Source: Oscheius dolichura
Lineage: Eukaryota; Nematoda; Chromadorea; Rhabditida; Rhabditidae
Reading direction: 5' to 3'
DNA: 64,000 nucleotides
Assembly: GCA_932521035.1 (NCBI GenBank)
Contig: OW051492.1
Span: 2,542,001 to 2,606,000, forward strand
Part shown: one piece after another, positions 36,118 to 47,638 of the stretch
How the letters are laid out: the number at the start of each line of letters is the position of its first letter
How positions within the stretch are numbered: position 1 is the stretch's first letter
The notes under the pieces: generated by a model
The model's database searches: none
The model's input: the letters and a program-made list of their open reading frames with translations, nothing else
What the model was told of the DNA's origin: nothing
Translations under genes and position numbers: made by a program

Positions 36118-37151
36118 ATGTTACGCCAACAAGCGATAATAATTGATGAGTAGGTTTGGTTCAATTCTAAATAATTTTTTTTTAGATATTCAGACTCTTC
36201 TGATAGCGAGTTATTTGGTACAGACGATGACTTTGATGAAAAGGGTTTAAATTCTATTTTATCAGTTAGTTATTAGTATAAATTTTTGTAATTAATATTT
36301 CTTTAGAGTTCTTTTAAATCTAACAAGGGAACTTTTTCAAAAAGCGATGCGTTCCTGTGTACTGAAGTACACCATTCGATAGAGAATCAAAATTTATCTA
36401 TGAATCCGAAGTCAGGAAGTGCCTAATGCACCCTGTTACGCAGCAACACATATAGGGAAAGACTTGGAAATTTTTCAAAGAAATTCCTTTGCAAAATGAA
36501 AGCGACCGCTCAAAAGAAGTGAGCCAGAAAAAATGGCAAAAAAGGCAACGGAGACCGAACTTGGGTCTGTACAACCATAGCCCAACCTTTTACCCGTAGA
36601 GCCATGATGCTGCTTGGAAATGGATGAAATTAGAGCAATGATGTTCTTTTCTACAATATGAGGAAAATGTCACAGGGCGCGTTAGGCACTTCCTGGCACC
36701 AGCGTCTTGTACAACTTTTGATTCTCTATCGAATGGTGTACTTCGTTTAGCCGGAACGCATCGCTTACTGAAAAAGTTCCCTTGTAAGTACAGTAAAACG
36801 TTTGAAGATGCTCTACGTAAATCTGTGGTGGAAATATCGACTTCATCTGGAGCTCATATTGATCTTGGCGACGAAAATGTATTTATAAATGGGACTTATG
36901 TTCAAGTGCAAGCAGCAAGGAAGTTGATAGGCCAAGTGTGAGTTTTTATTTTCAAATTAAAAGGTGTTGAATTTGGCGTTTCCAATTTGTTTTTTTTTTG
37001 TATTTACGATTTATTTTTGAATTTTGAGCTTGGAAGTAGGCGATTTTATTTGCGATATTACAGTAGAAATGAAATGATACGTCCTTTCAGATTAATTGAC
37101 GAAGAAAGAAGGCGGCTACAAGTTTTTTATCACGATCATAGCAATAGCTAG
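36118..37151 (+). pseudogene. Unrecognised small gene disrupted by a MITE (source copy B)
   Basis: The start MLRQQAIIIDE joins over an intron to YSDSSDSELFGTDDDFDEKG and LNSIL. A 42-nt intron then leads to an exon that, without the MITE at 36324-36784, reads SSFKSKYSKTFEDALRKSVV and EISTSSGAHIDLGDENVFIN, then YVQVQAARKLIGQ. After one more intron LIDEERRRLQVFYHDHSNS ends at TAG 37149-37151. The middle part resembles a KH-type fold only loosely (hydrophobic pattern and a terminal AARKLI helix). As it stands the MITE introduces an early stop, unless it is spliced out. The family is unknown to me. Confidence 0.5.
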
Positions 37152-37204
37152 TTGGTGAGATATTTTTACATGAACTTTATTTGATAGGTTTTTTTATATT
37201 TTAG
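36238..37204 (+). repeat. Segmental duplication, copy B (with empty Tc1 site)
   Basis: This is the partner of 30535-33081. The duplicated block starts inside exon 2 of the gene at 36118 and extends past its stop codon. At 37149-37151 the sequence agcTAgttgg is the uninterrupted target of the Tc1 insertion found in copy A. Confidence 0.9.
36324..36784. repeat. 461-bp MITE with TAA target duplication (copy B)
   Basis: Same element and flanks as at 30621-31081, so the insertion predates the duplication. It interrupts the third exon of the gene at 36118. Confidence 0.85.
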
Positions 37205-37348
37205 TTGCTTTAACTTAAATGTACTATATTAATTTTTGTTGTACAATTATATATAGTTCTATTATTTCTTATGTCTTATATCTAATTTAACACAGTCATG
37301 TCTATTACAATACCACTTCGCGACGCACCACAGCTCGCCAATTTTTAG

Positions 37349-37771
37349 GGGCAGTTGGTTGGTATGCACTTTTCCATTTATTTTTCGATGTATCCCCCTT
37401 TAGGTAATTTCGCCTGGCGTAAGAATAATAGTGAAGCAGTATTTTTAATTGGACATCACTTGCTCGAAGGAAAAGTGAGATTTATTTTGATGCGTATCTA
37501 TAAGGAAATTTAGTTGATAACATTGGATAAACCATTTTTAGTCACCAGCCCTTGTGACAACATCAGTGAGCGGAAAATGATTGTTGAAGGAGTTGTCACT
37601 AGGCGAATAGTTTTCAAAAGCAGGTCAAAAATGGCCATGAATGATGTCCTTATTTCGGCTCCCGTAAGTTTTTTTTAGTTTAAAAAATAATTACCGGTGC
37701 AGAATTCTGCGCGTCTGCCGGCTCAACTGTTGCATCAAGTTGTGGCCCCTGTGCCACGACTGTTGTCTACA
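37349..37771 (+). CDS. CHTF8: CHTF8-like (Ctf8) subunit of the Ctf18 clamp loader, 5' end unclear
   Basis: Ctf8 with Dcc1 and Ctf18-RFC loads PCNA and supports sister-chromatid cohesion. Exons at 37349-37361 and 37404-37478 and the next read [20 protein letters not shown] with GHHLLEGK, then [13 protein letters not shown] and [14 protein letters not shown]. This is the family core ([22 protein letters not shown] and KDKILFKTR in human). The exon at 37704 adds [20 protein letters not shown]. The candidate start MSITIPLRDAPQLANF at 37302 is followed in frame by TAG, so a first exon is missing or the gene is 5' damaged. It abuts the TOP3B remnant. Confidence 0.6.
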
Positions 37772-37815
37772 GGTACCTTTTCTCTAATCTATAAGCTACT
37801 TTTCTTCACATTCAG

Positions 37816-40220
37816 GGCTCATTTCTCGGCCATTACTGAAAAGGACATAAAGGCGGCAATGAAAAATCTGATCCGACCTAACAAAAATGAGGCATTATCA
37901 GTGGATGCACGGCAAGAGTTGGATCTGCGTATTGGTTGTAGTTTCACGCGCTTCCAGACAAGATATTTCCAGGTGAGGTTTTCATTTTTGCTCTCAAAGG
38001 TTGTTCAGGATCAGTATAGTGACTTGGATAGCAATGTCATAAGTTATGGCCCCTGTCAAACACCAACATTAGGCTTTTGTGTAGCCCGCCATGACGGAAT
38101 TATAAATTTCAAGGTTTTGTACCCTAACAAAAATCTACGTTATACGGCTAATATTTTAAGTCTGAACCGTATTGGGTGCTCCAAGCAACCTTCGAAACGT
38201 CAAAAGGAGTCCCTTTGAAGCCTCAGTGGGAGAGGGGAACAATGTTTGATAAAGAGCGCCCAGCTCTTTCTCAAGAAGGTCAAAGTGAGGTGTTCTTGAA
38301 AATATGCAAAAAGTAGATGTAGGATAAAGGTTTCGGTGAAGTAGTTGCAGTTGAAACCAAAAAAAGCAAGAAAAGAGAAGCCATGTGAACACGGTTGAAT
38401 TGATGAGAGTGGGCAGCAGTGCTTTTGGTAACGTTGTTTTACTCAACTTCATATGATGCATTCAGGGTCATCACCAACAGACACGATGCATATTGCTGAG
38501 TCGCTCTATACGCAGGGATGCATCTCTTATCCTCGAACTGAAACTACTGCTTATCCACATAATTTTGATTTTAAAGAAGCTCTACTTAAACAAGTCAATG
38601 ATAGAAATTGGTGAGCTATCGTTCAAGAGGTGAGTTATCGTTCATGACATGCATCTTTTTTATTGCAGTTACTCAGTGAAGGTTATATGAAACCTAGCTC
38701 TGGCGTTGATAAATGAGATCATCCGCCTATTACTCCAATGAAAGCAAACTTTGAATCGAGTGCAGATAGATATGGTCGTATTTTCGACTATGTTATTCAC
38801 TTATGAAGCCGTGTATTACGAGACAACTACTGTTACTATTAAATGCGGAGATGAGACCTTCACAGCCGTTGGAAAACGACTGCTTGATCCAGGATTTACG
38901 AGAGTTTTTGCGTGGAAAAGACTTGAAGAAGAAGAACAGATTCCCCCGTTGCAAAAGGGCGATATTGTTTCTCTCAGAGATTGCCTACAAAACTCGGAAT
39001 ATCTCTTGTTTATGGTTATAAAAAAGTTGATCCTGAGCTTGTCCTTCCTACCATGCGAGCTGAGGTTGAAGCCAAGTTAAACCAAATAGCTAAAGGTCAG
39101 GCAGATTACGAAGACGTTTGTTATAATCTTTTACTCAATACTAACATTTTTCTAAGGTCAAATCGTTATGTGTTGGAATGTTTTATCGTAAATTCCTGTA
39201 TTATATTGAGAAAATAGCCCTGGTAGACTCCCTTTTTGAAGCTTCGTTTACTACAGTTGCTTCAGCTGGGAAACCCTTTAGTAAATGTGGGAAATGTAAT
39301 CGTTATATGAAATACATCGACATGAGGCCGATGCGACTTTAGTGCCCTACTTGTGAGGTGATCTATTTGTTTATAAACAGTATAAAGATATTTAGGAAAC
39401 ATATAATACTCCTTCCAGTAAAGGAGAAACTCTTAGAACATTTAAAGACATATTTTGTCCAGTTGACGGTTTCCAAATAGTATATTGGCAAGGCAAAGGT
39501 GGGAAACTCTCTCGAAGTTTCCCCTTGTGCCCACATTGCTATAATCATCCTCCATTTGAAAATATGAGTGATTATACCGGATGTGATAACTGTACTCATA
39601 CAACTTGCCCCAATTCTCCAGCGTATATTTTCATCCTTTCTTTATAACTTATTTTAGGATTCTTGGCTTTGGTGGCTGTCTTCGTGAATGTGGTGGAGTC
39701 ATGGTTTTGGATATTAAAGGCGGACCAAAATGGCGTTTCTGTTGCAACAAATGCCCATCTGTAGTTTCTGTATTTGAAGGTGCTAGCAATGTTCGAGTTC
39801 TGCAAACCGTTTGCGAACAATGTTGCAACAAGCGGGTTGCGGTGAAATATAAAGTATGTATTTTGTATTTATTCTAAATTATATTTAGGATGCAGGGAAG
39901 TCGCAATTAAAAAATAATGAACTAAAATGGAAAGGATGCCTCTTCTGTGACGACGATATTACAACTCAGGTTTATTCATCTCCTCTTTCGTAATGTGTCT
40001 TCTATAGATCAATTTAAATCATGCATACTTGAGCGAGGAAGAGAGGGCGAAGAAAATAGGTGGTGGACGCCGTGGAAGAGGTCGGGGACGTGGCCGAGGA
40101 AGAGGCCGTGGACGCGGTGGAGGAAGAAATTTTGATAGAGATGACGATGATTTTGGAGAATCTCGAGGGGGTCATCGAGGAGCCCGAAGAGGCCAACGAG
40201 GAAGAGGCAGGCCACGGTAA
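37816..40220 (+). pseudogene. TOP3B: TOP3B (DNA/RNA topoisomerase III beta) unprocessed pseudogene
   Basis: Blocks in family order are [65 protein letters not shown], the active-site Tyr region [45 protein letters not shown], several CxxC pairs and a C-terminal RGRGRGRGRGRGRGGG box. The N-terminal Toprim domain is missing. In-frame stops lie after LKICKK (about 38313), before DHPP (TGA near 38715) and after IFDYVIHL (about 38805). Frameshifts are needed before NTVELMRVGSSAFG and before [14 protein letters not shown], where about 45-60 residues that are conserved in the family are absent. Introns persist, so it arose by DNA duplication. Confidence 0.88.
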
Positions 40221-40806
40221 TCCGCTCCCTTGTTAGGTATTCATAATAAAACTTTTTTTCTTCATATTGTTCGTACTTTTTTTTGTGTGGGGGAAACAGA
40301 AAATTATAGTTATTAAACCATTCATTGAACTCTGTAATGATCACCTATATCAAATCAATATACACATACAAAACGAAAGGAAGAGAGAGATGAAAGAACA
40401 GAAAGAACTGCAAAAAGATTGCACATGGGGCGGGCACGGGTCTCCCTACTGATCCCTCATTAATATGAAGGATGAGGCCGTTCAGGCATGCACGGTTCCG
40501 ACAAAGTCGGCATGAAAGACGGGATGGTGTGTGGAGACGAGAAAAATATAAAAATATATATAGAAAATCACAAGGGCAGTGTCAAAGGCAACGAATAAAG
40601 CACAGGTTGCGAAACACAGGAAAGAGCGACGAGGAGACAATTGGATATGCCTAGAAGGAGAAGAGAGATGCGCTGCGACGGACTACTCCTGGGTCAGGGC
40701 TCGAGGAGCGAAGAGCAACCGAGAGGCGGCCGCCTAAGGGCAGTTTTGCTGTCATTACTATTTATTGTAGAAGCATGAACAAGAGCGTGAAGAGCGAAGA
40801 AAACGC
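40221..40806. other. Intergenic between the TOP3B remnant and TIMM50
   Basis: No gene is supported. Purine-rich sequence runs from 40375 to 40740. tttattgtag at 40761-40770 is an acceptor in front of the first recognisable TIMM50 exon, so an upstream exon with the mitochondrial presequence may lie here, but I could not identify it. Confidence 0.4.
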
Positions 40807-41909
40807 ATGGAGAAGAACACAAAAATTGCTGGATTAGTTTTACTTTGTACAATAACTATTGGAGCTATTTCGTTCGCCCTTTATTATGGTAAGTGTCTTT
40901 ATCAATTAATTACTTGCATACTTGAGGAAGAGCTGAAAGAGATTCAAATGGACTTGTTATCAAGGATCAATATTCTGATTTGTGGTTGGCTCCAGTGTAT
41001 AGGATATACAATAGTATTTGGAAATGGAGAGATGTACGTATGACAGCATTTTTCATTTATTTTAGTACGTTGTTGAGCCAGCTAGGGAAGTTTTATTACC
41101 TGATCCACTACCAGCGCCGTATTTTCAACCTAAATATACGCTGGTTTTAGAAATGAAGAATTTTCTTGTCAGCCCACAATGGACTTATAAAACGGGCCAT
41201 CGGTACACTAAAAGTTATCATATAGAGCAGACTGTTTAGGTTTATGAAACGCCCTGGATTAGAGTATTTTCTTGACGTCGTTGGTTATCCCAACTTTGAA
41301 GTATGTCAGACTGTTGAAATAATAATATACGAGTGAGTCCGCTATGGGAATGATGAATGTTATTGATACCTTCGATCCAAACCATCGTATTATGTTTAGA
41401 CTATTTCGAGATTGCACTAAATACTCAGACGGGCATCATAAAAAGGTAAATCAATTGGTGACATCTTTATAGTTTTGCAGGATCTCTCAAAGTTAAATCG
41501 CGATCTATCGAAAGTGATATATATTGATTTCGACGCCGCTGCAGGAAGCCTATGCCCTGAAAATCTACTTTTAGTACCAGAGTGGAAAGAAAATCTTAAT
41601 GATTTATCGTTAATTGACTTGGCCGAATTACTTAAAAGTATGGTTGAAATTGTCGTTAATAGTTTTAGCCATTCATTTATCTGATGTGGATGATGTTCGT
41701 CCTACCCTTCAATATTATTCCCAGTTTGAGGATTCTGCGTCAGAATTTAAGAAAAGAGCTTTGCATGTTGCTCAGAGTGTAAGGTCATTTTTATTAAAAT
41801 TAATTTTTGCTTATAGCAAGAAAATGAAACACACAAAGAGACAGATGTGCCAATCACGAATAAATATCGTGGACAACTTTTTGGCTTCAGAAGACATCAA
41901 CAGCTTTAG
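40807..41909 (+). CDS. TIMM50: TIMM50, TIM23 import receptor, with an apparent frameshift
   Basis: TIM50 receives presequence proteins on the intermembrane side of the TIM23 translocase. A membrane helix [20 protein letters not shown] follows the Met at 40807; the open exon begins at 40771 without a Met, so the presequence exon may be missing. [95 protein letters not shown] and [17 protein letters not shown] are family blocks. Between VEIIIY and [12 protein letters not shown] the frame shifts by one base near 41329-41337 with no splice signal available. The rest, including [20 protein letters not shown], is intact to TAG 41907. KNL1 follows on the same strand. Confidence 0.85.
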
Positions 41910-41953
41910 CTTTCCCATGATAAGACATCAACAGATTTAGCTTTCCCATGATA
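41892..41953. repeat. 31-bp tandem duplication over the TIMM50 stop codon
   Basis: agacatcaacagctttagct and the following ttcccatgata are repeated once with a single change (cag-ctt to cag-att). The first unit contains the stop codon at 41907-41909, so the second unit is 3' UTR. Confidence 0.85.
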
Positions 41954-42238
41954 TATTGATTATATTGTGATATTTTTTTTCTTTTTAGATAAATTTGTTT
42001 CTGTAAATACTTTGCCTTGTTCTCTAATGCTCACAAGCATTTCAATATCTGTATCAATAAGCGTGCTCTGTACCACTGTTCAAATGCCGTTACACGCGGG
42101 AACATCTATGATTCAAAGAGTATGTACTCATTTTGTGATGTTCTTACATGATATAACATATAAATAGGACGAAACTTATTCACATCTCTTTCAATTTCTA
42201 TTCTTGTAAAAGCTAACATTGTTGATCAGTTTTCAGAG

Positions 42239-45200
42239 ATGAGCCAAGAACCGTTGGCACCTGGAGGACCAAAAAAGCCTCGCCGGGATTCTGTAAGTTT
42301 TTTCACCTAGCATAAATAGGTAAACTACAGATATTAAAAGCAAGACAGACTGAAGAAGTTATCATTACCAAAAACGATCGACGCGTGTCTTTTCATAACG
42401 TTAAAGTAGTACAGTTAGTTTTAGTTAAGATGTCATGAATTTTTCTAGATATTATGATAAGGATATCAAAAACTGTCCCGAACTTTTACATAACGGCACT
42501 CCGGTGAAAGAAAAGATAAACGATACACTTGGATCCGATGGTGTTTTTACGTTTGTTTTGATTTTTTACAGTTAAACATTAGTTTAAGTCCTGGTCGTAC
42601 TACTATTAGTGAGAACAGCAACCATTCTTCAAAAAATAATACCATTGATATGTTCGGTGAAGGAGCTAAAAGTATGTAAAAAAAGGAATATGCATATTTT
42701 TTTTGTAGAGCCCATGCCTATTGTTCCGAATGAAGAACATGCAAGGTTTGAAGTAAGAGAAACACCACCGGGTTCTCTGGAAATTACAAATTTCAATTCC
42801 GTGGATATGACGGTATTTTCTGAGAGTAACGGTAAGCGTCTAGTAATTTGGCTTTACATGAGTTTTAGAACTAACCCCAACTAAAACAGAAAATACAACG
42901 GTTGCACAAGCTCCTTCTAGTTTAGAATATACAGATTACGAAACAATTGATATGTCCATTTCCAATGAGAGTACTAAAATGGACGGTAAGTTCGTTTTTT
43001 TAATGATTTGAATATAATACACGTGTATATGATTTAGACACGCTGCAAATGTTTTCTAAATCTGGTGTACAAACAACAGATAGTGATTCTACTATAAGTG
43101 AAACTATGCAAATGTTTGCAAATGTATCAGCAATGGTATGTTGGTAGTATAATCAAAATACAATTTTCAGAATAATACTAGCAAAGTATACAATTCTAGG
43201 GAATTAAATAAAACTGCCGACATGTTTGCAAATGTAGGTACTAATCTGCATTCGTCGCCTGCCGTCGATGAAACTATTGATATGTTCAATTATGATCCGA
43301 CAGTCCGGGCAGCTGGTAATATGGATCCGGACAATACTATGGAATTATTTAAAAGCCCACTAAGACAGTCCAAAAGTAAACGAACCTCATTATCGACAAC
43401 TTTAAATATGTTCGATACACCGGAAAAGGTTTTCAGTTCGTATTGTTTTATTCTTTGTATTTCAGCAGGCTACGCCGTTGCATAGAAGAATTTCCATGTC
43501 AAATACCATGGCAATGTTTGAGAGCCCTGCGAGAAATCAAACACAGGTGCTATCCATAACAGAATTTGAACCATATATTTTAGCAAAATAGATCACCCAG
43601 AGAAGCTGACAATACAGTTCTCCACTTCGAGGAATCACAAACTAAAGATACCATTTTAGAAACAGAGTTTGTGTCTTTTATGATCTACATTCGAATCTCT
43701 TTCCAGAGAAATGGATATAACTGACAACAAACATGAAATTTCCGGAAAGCGCAGTTCTTCCGTGTTACCTACTACGAAAAGTGCTGAAGTAGGTCATCAG
43801 CTCACTGTTCATCTTTTGGTTTAGACTGTTATTGTTTCAAGTGATAAAACTGGGGACTATTCTGTATTAGCTGAACGTATAAGAGGAGCTTCACCACCCC
43901 ATATGAGTGTATGCTAGGTTTTCTACAGACTTAATTCGCTTTAGATCCTTCATAATGAGACCGTATTATTAACTGATAGAAGTGTCATTCCGGAGTGCTC
44001 CACAAAGATAAACCAAGGTTCATTTATAATGGAGGACACAATGGATCTTTCCAGACCTCACAGGGTACGCCTTTCTCTTTAAATTATTACAAATGTTCTA
44101 GACACTTTCAAAAACACTGGATGCTCTTATGAGCGAGACTAAACATTTGAGTATGCGTCGTCCTTCTGTTCTTGAAGAGAATCGTGGAATGTGTTTAGAC
44201 ATTGATTTTTCTGACATGGTCGAGTATGTCGAGGTTGGTATCTGCCTTGATTTCAGTAAACACCTGTTACAGCCTAGACTTCATGAGAAAACTGCGGTAT
44301 TAGAACGTGGCGATGACATGTCAAAAATGATTTCAATGGACATAAGTCAAATGTCAGTAAATAACACATCAGTAAGGACGAATAATGTTTCCTACTCGAA
44401 TCACTCTGTAAGTTTGCGTGCTATTCTGACGAGTTTTTTAGTCCCGATCTCGTCGCCGCTCGTCGTTGAGTAATACTATACGTGATCTTATTCAACAGGT
44501 TTGAGACATTCATTCTACAATATTACCTTTTCCCTAGAGTCCTGTTCCTGCAGTGGATCTCAGCATCTCGGCAGATCTATCATTTAATAACCATAGTAAT
44601 CTTTTTGATGATATGTTAACAAGAGTAAGTGTTTTTTAAAAGCAAACAAGTTTGTTTTCTAGATAACATATCTTGAAAATGGTAGCGAATGCAGCGAAAC
44701 TCTCAGGCACAAAATGCTTCATCAATTTGTAACTGATTCGAGGGCTTTACGAGAAAGGTACATTTGCTTATAAACCTTAACCTTCATATGTGTAGAAAAA
44801 TAAAAGAGCTGGAAGACCTTAGTACAAATTTGGAAGAGGAGGCTCCAGAGAAAGCCAAAGCCATAAAAACTCTCAATAGCAGAAAGGTTCGCTGTTAGGT
44901 TCAGAATATTGACCATAATTTCAGTTGGGAGCTGTTGATAGAGATTTGATGCTAGCCGCAAGATATTTAGCAGAGAAAGGCTTTTTGGAACGGAGAGTTA
45001 CTGTTGCTAAAGAATATGGCAGGCCAACCAAGGTATCGCTTATTTTGATGTAATATACTTTACAATTTTTGCAGGAAATGCTTTCAGATATGGCTGCTAA
45101 TACAAGTGAATGTGAAATTAAAGCCGACATGTGTGATCAAGTGGATATTCTCAAAAATGGTGCGTATGGATTTGGCTATATCATTTTTTTAGATGTCACT

Positions 45201-45656
45201 AGATTGAATGAGCATTGGAAAATTGTTACTGATAATGACATCGGCGCTATGAAAACGGCTTTTTCTCGTCATAACGAATTGATCAAGGCGTTGGAAAAAG
45301 AAGAGGAGGAAAATATGCAGTTACAAATACAGGTAATATTGTGTTTTCTATATTGGAGTACATAAAAGTCTAGTCTCTCATGAAGGAAAAAGCTTTTATT
45401 GAAATGAAATATCGTGAACACGAAGAGATCGGCAGAATATTGGAAAACGCTAAAAAGGAGAAGGAGTGCAATAAGCAGATTTTACTTGAACGATTGCGAA
45501 ATGGAGCTTACGAAACTCAAACTGAAAATACCACGTGTTTGTTGCTGATATGTTCAAATTGCCTATATCTTTCTTTTAGCTTCTACTTTTACTGATAATA
45601 ATGATTACAATGATTACAATGATGATCAAGAAGATTTTTCCACTATGGAAATGTAA
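42239..45656 (+). CDS. KNL1: KNL1/Spc105 kinetochore scaffold with MELT-like repeats
   Basis: KNL1 binds PP1 and, through phosphorylated MELT repeats, BUB proteins at kinetochores. The start follows ttttcagag. Near the N-terminus are both PP1 docking motifs: SILK (in RRDS-ILKARQ, split by an intron) and RVSF (in DRRVSFHNVKVV). About a dozen spaced repeats follow, mostly T-[ILM]-x-[ML]-F, for example NTIDMF, DTLQMF, ETMQMF, ETIDMF, NTMELF, TTLNMF and NTMAMF, with ETIDMS closer to the classical form. The C-terminal third is coiled coil (RERKIKELEDLSTNLEEEAP, HNELIKALEKEEEENMQLQI, REHEEIGRILENAKKEKECN) and the protein ends in an acidic Asn/Asp-Tyr tail. About 25 short exons are used; a few junctions are approximate. 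Confidence 0.88.
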
Positions 45657-45791
45657 ACCGATGCGTAGGCAGGCTTCGTCAATTTGTTTGTATCTATTTT
45701 ACTTGTGATATATATTTCATGCCCGAAATAAATGTTTGAATACTGCCTCATTTTCTTCTTCTAAAAACTACTACACGACTTCAGTATAAAC

Positions 45792-46262
45792 CAGGGCGGC
45801 ACGATATATCGATATCGAGCATGTCGAGCTCGATATTCATATCGAATCAACATCGAAAATTCGATATATCTAATATCGTATCGAGCTCTATATGGGAAGT
45901 TGAAAAATATCGATGGCGAATTCGATACGATATCGATATTAGTCAATTCTCAAGAATTGGTTTGAAAGGTTGGACAGAACTGTTCTGTAGTGAAATTCAT
46001 GTACTTCACCATAAAACGGCCCTATTACCGCTCAAAAAGCATCAACCCTCCTTAGAAAAAAAAGCAAAAATGCGACAGGAATTGAACCCTTGACCATCAG
46101 ACTGATATCGAGGCAATATCGGTCGATTCGATATGAAAACCCTAGACAGATCGAATATTGTATCGACCTTGTTATGAGAAGTTGAAACATATCGATATCG
46201 AGCTTGATACGTCTAACCGAAAAAAAAGAATCGAGGCAAAATTTCAATATCGTGGAGCCCTG
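45792..46262. repeat. 471-bp hAT-type MITE with 8-bp target duplication
   Basis: The ends cagggcggcacgatat and atatcgtggagccctg form inverted repeats. The flanks are a perfect 8-bp duplication gtataaac (45784-45791 and 46263-46270), as made by hAT transposases. The interior is packed with atcgatat/tcgatat motifs. On the minus strand, ggttcaattcc near 46075-46085 matches a Pol III B box within a tRNA-like 3' half. It lies between the convergent KNL1 and PSMD4 genes. Confidence 0.9.
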
Positions 46263-46343
46263 GTATAAACGGGTTTATTCAGAAATCAAATAAAATAAAT
46301 AAACAGTTCAGTGATGGTACGAATCATACAATTGCGAATACAT

Positions 46344-47638
46344 TTACTTCTTTCCATCTTTATCCTCCTTCTTATCCTTGTTCTCACTGGGAAGATCGTT
46401 GACAATTTGTTGTAAAAGCTCAGGATTATTGAGAAGATCGTTCATGTCATGTTCTTGCTGAAAACGGCGCTTACAATTGTAAAAATTGAATAGCTTACCG
46501 GTCCGGTAACATCTACATCCATTGGTTCAGCCGCTTGATTGGTTTGTTGAGGAGCTACAAAGAAACATGAACTGAACATTAGATTTACAGACCTGGTTCA
46601 TCCTGCTGCATCGACATGCGAAGAGCCCATTCAAGTTGTTCCTCCTCTGTCATGGCAGCCATATCAACATCAACAGCCTCTTGCTGCGCACTAGCCTGTT
46701 CTGCGGGGACGGCGTCACCCTCCTGGACCTGAGCTGCGGCAGCAGCCTGGCGAGCTCGTTCTTCTTCCATGGATACACGGAGTGCCTAAAACAGAAGCAT
46801 CTAAAGAGATGAAAATCATACCAATGCAAGGTCTGGATCATCTTCAGGGTCGACTCCGAATTCAAAGGCTCCAGCACCTCCGACTGCGTTGCCGCCATCT
46901 TCACCGCGACAAATCGGTGAAGCGCCAATGGCCTCCATGAGAGAACTGCCGGCCGGCACCACAATCAAGGTAGACCCAGTTCCATCTCTTAAATTAGAGC
47001 GCGTATGGGAAATTATAATAAATGAACGTACTTTCCATTCAGTGTATCAACAAACTGTCCCATGATTTGGCTGTTTTCCGAGTCAGATTCTCCAAAGCAA
47101 ATTACATCACAATCAACCTTCTCTTTCTTGAACTTCTTAGCCACTTTAATGAGCTCTGCAGAATCCACATTTTCAATAGGGCTTCCAATAAAAACGACTA
47201 CACGCATACGATGGCTACGATTCTGTCTATGCTTCAGAGCCAAGTGAGCCACTTTGATAGCTGAGAGTATGTTACAAGAGCCCTGAACAAATTGCAATGG
47301 TAACAAGAAATTGGAAACCTTTGGCTCAACCTGGTGCAACTTCATAAACAATCGTGGATGCTCCTGTGTCATAGACGACAATACTTCGATTTCACTGAAA
47401 TAGAACTAAAGAAAATTCCTGAGCACAAACCCGGCCATTCTCAGAATGCCTACTGCGTTTTCTGGATTGGCCCGCAGTTTCGTTTGAATTATCATGTTAG
47501 CAGCATCCTGCTGGCACTGAAGTCTAGTTGGGGCGAAATCACCATTTCTCATCCACTCCGAATTGTCGACACTGCAAAAGCGTAATATTCTTGGGATTAT
47601 GAAAAAGCAAACCATAGCATAGTGCTTTCAAGGACCAT
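46344..47638 (-). CDS. PSMD4: PSMD4/RPN10 proteasome ubiquitin receptor
   Basis: RPN10 binds polyubiquitin at the 19S regulatory particle. The minus-strand start gives MVLESTMLC joined to [20 protein letters not shown], the classic vWA opening. QLMETLO-type blocks are replaced by [18 protein letters not shown], then [40 protein letters not shown] and [10 protein letters not shown] close the vWA domain. Two ubiquitin-interacting motifs follow: [20 protein letters not shown] and [17 protein letters not shown]. The C-terminus [18 protein letters not shown] plus a Lys/Asp tail matches the family. MRPL9 ends 155 bp upstream on the same strand, so the pair may be co-transcribed. Confidence 0.96.

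Noticed and set aside
37697..38218. CHTF8-TOP3B in-frame fusion
   Set aside because: The frame is continuous only if the 43-nt intron before 37816 is retained; spliced, the two parts are out of frame.
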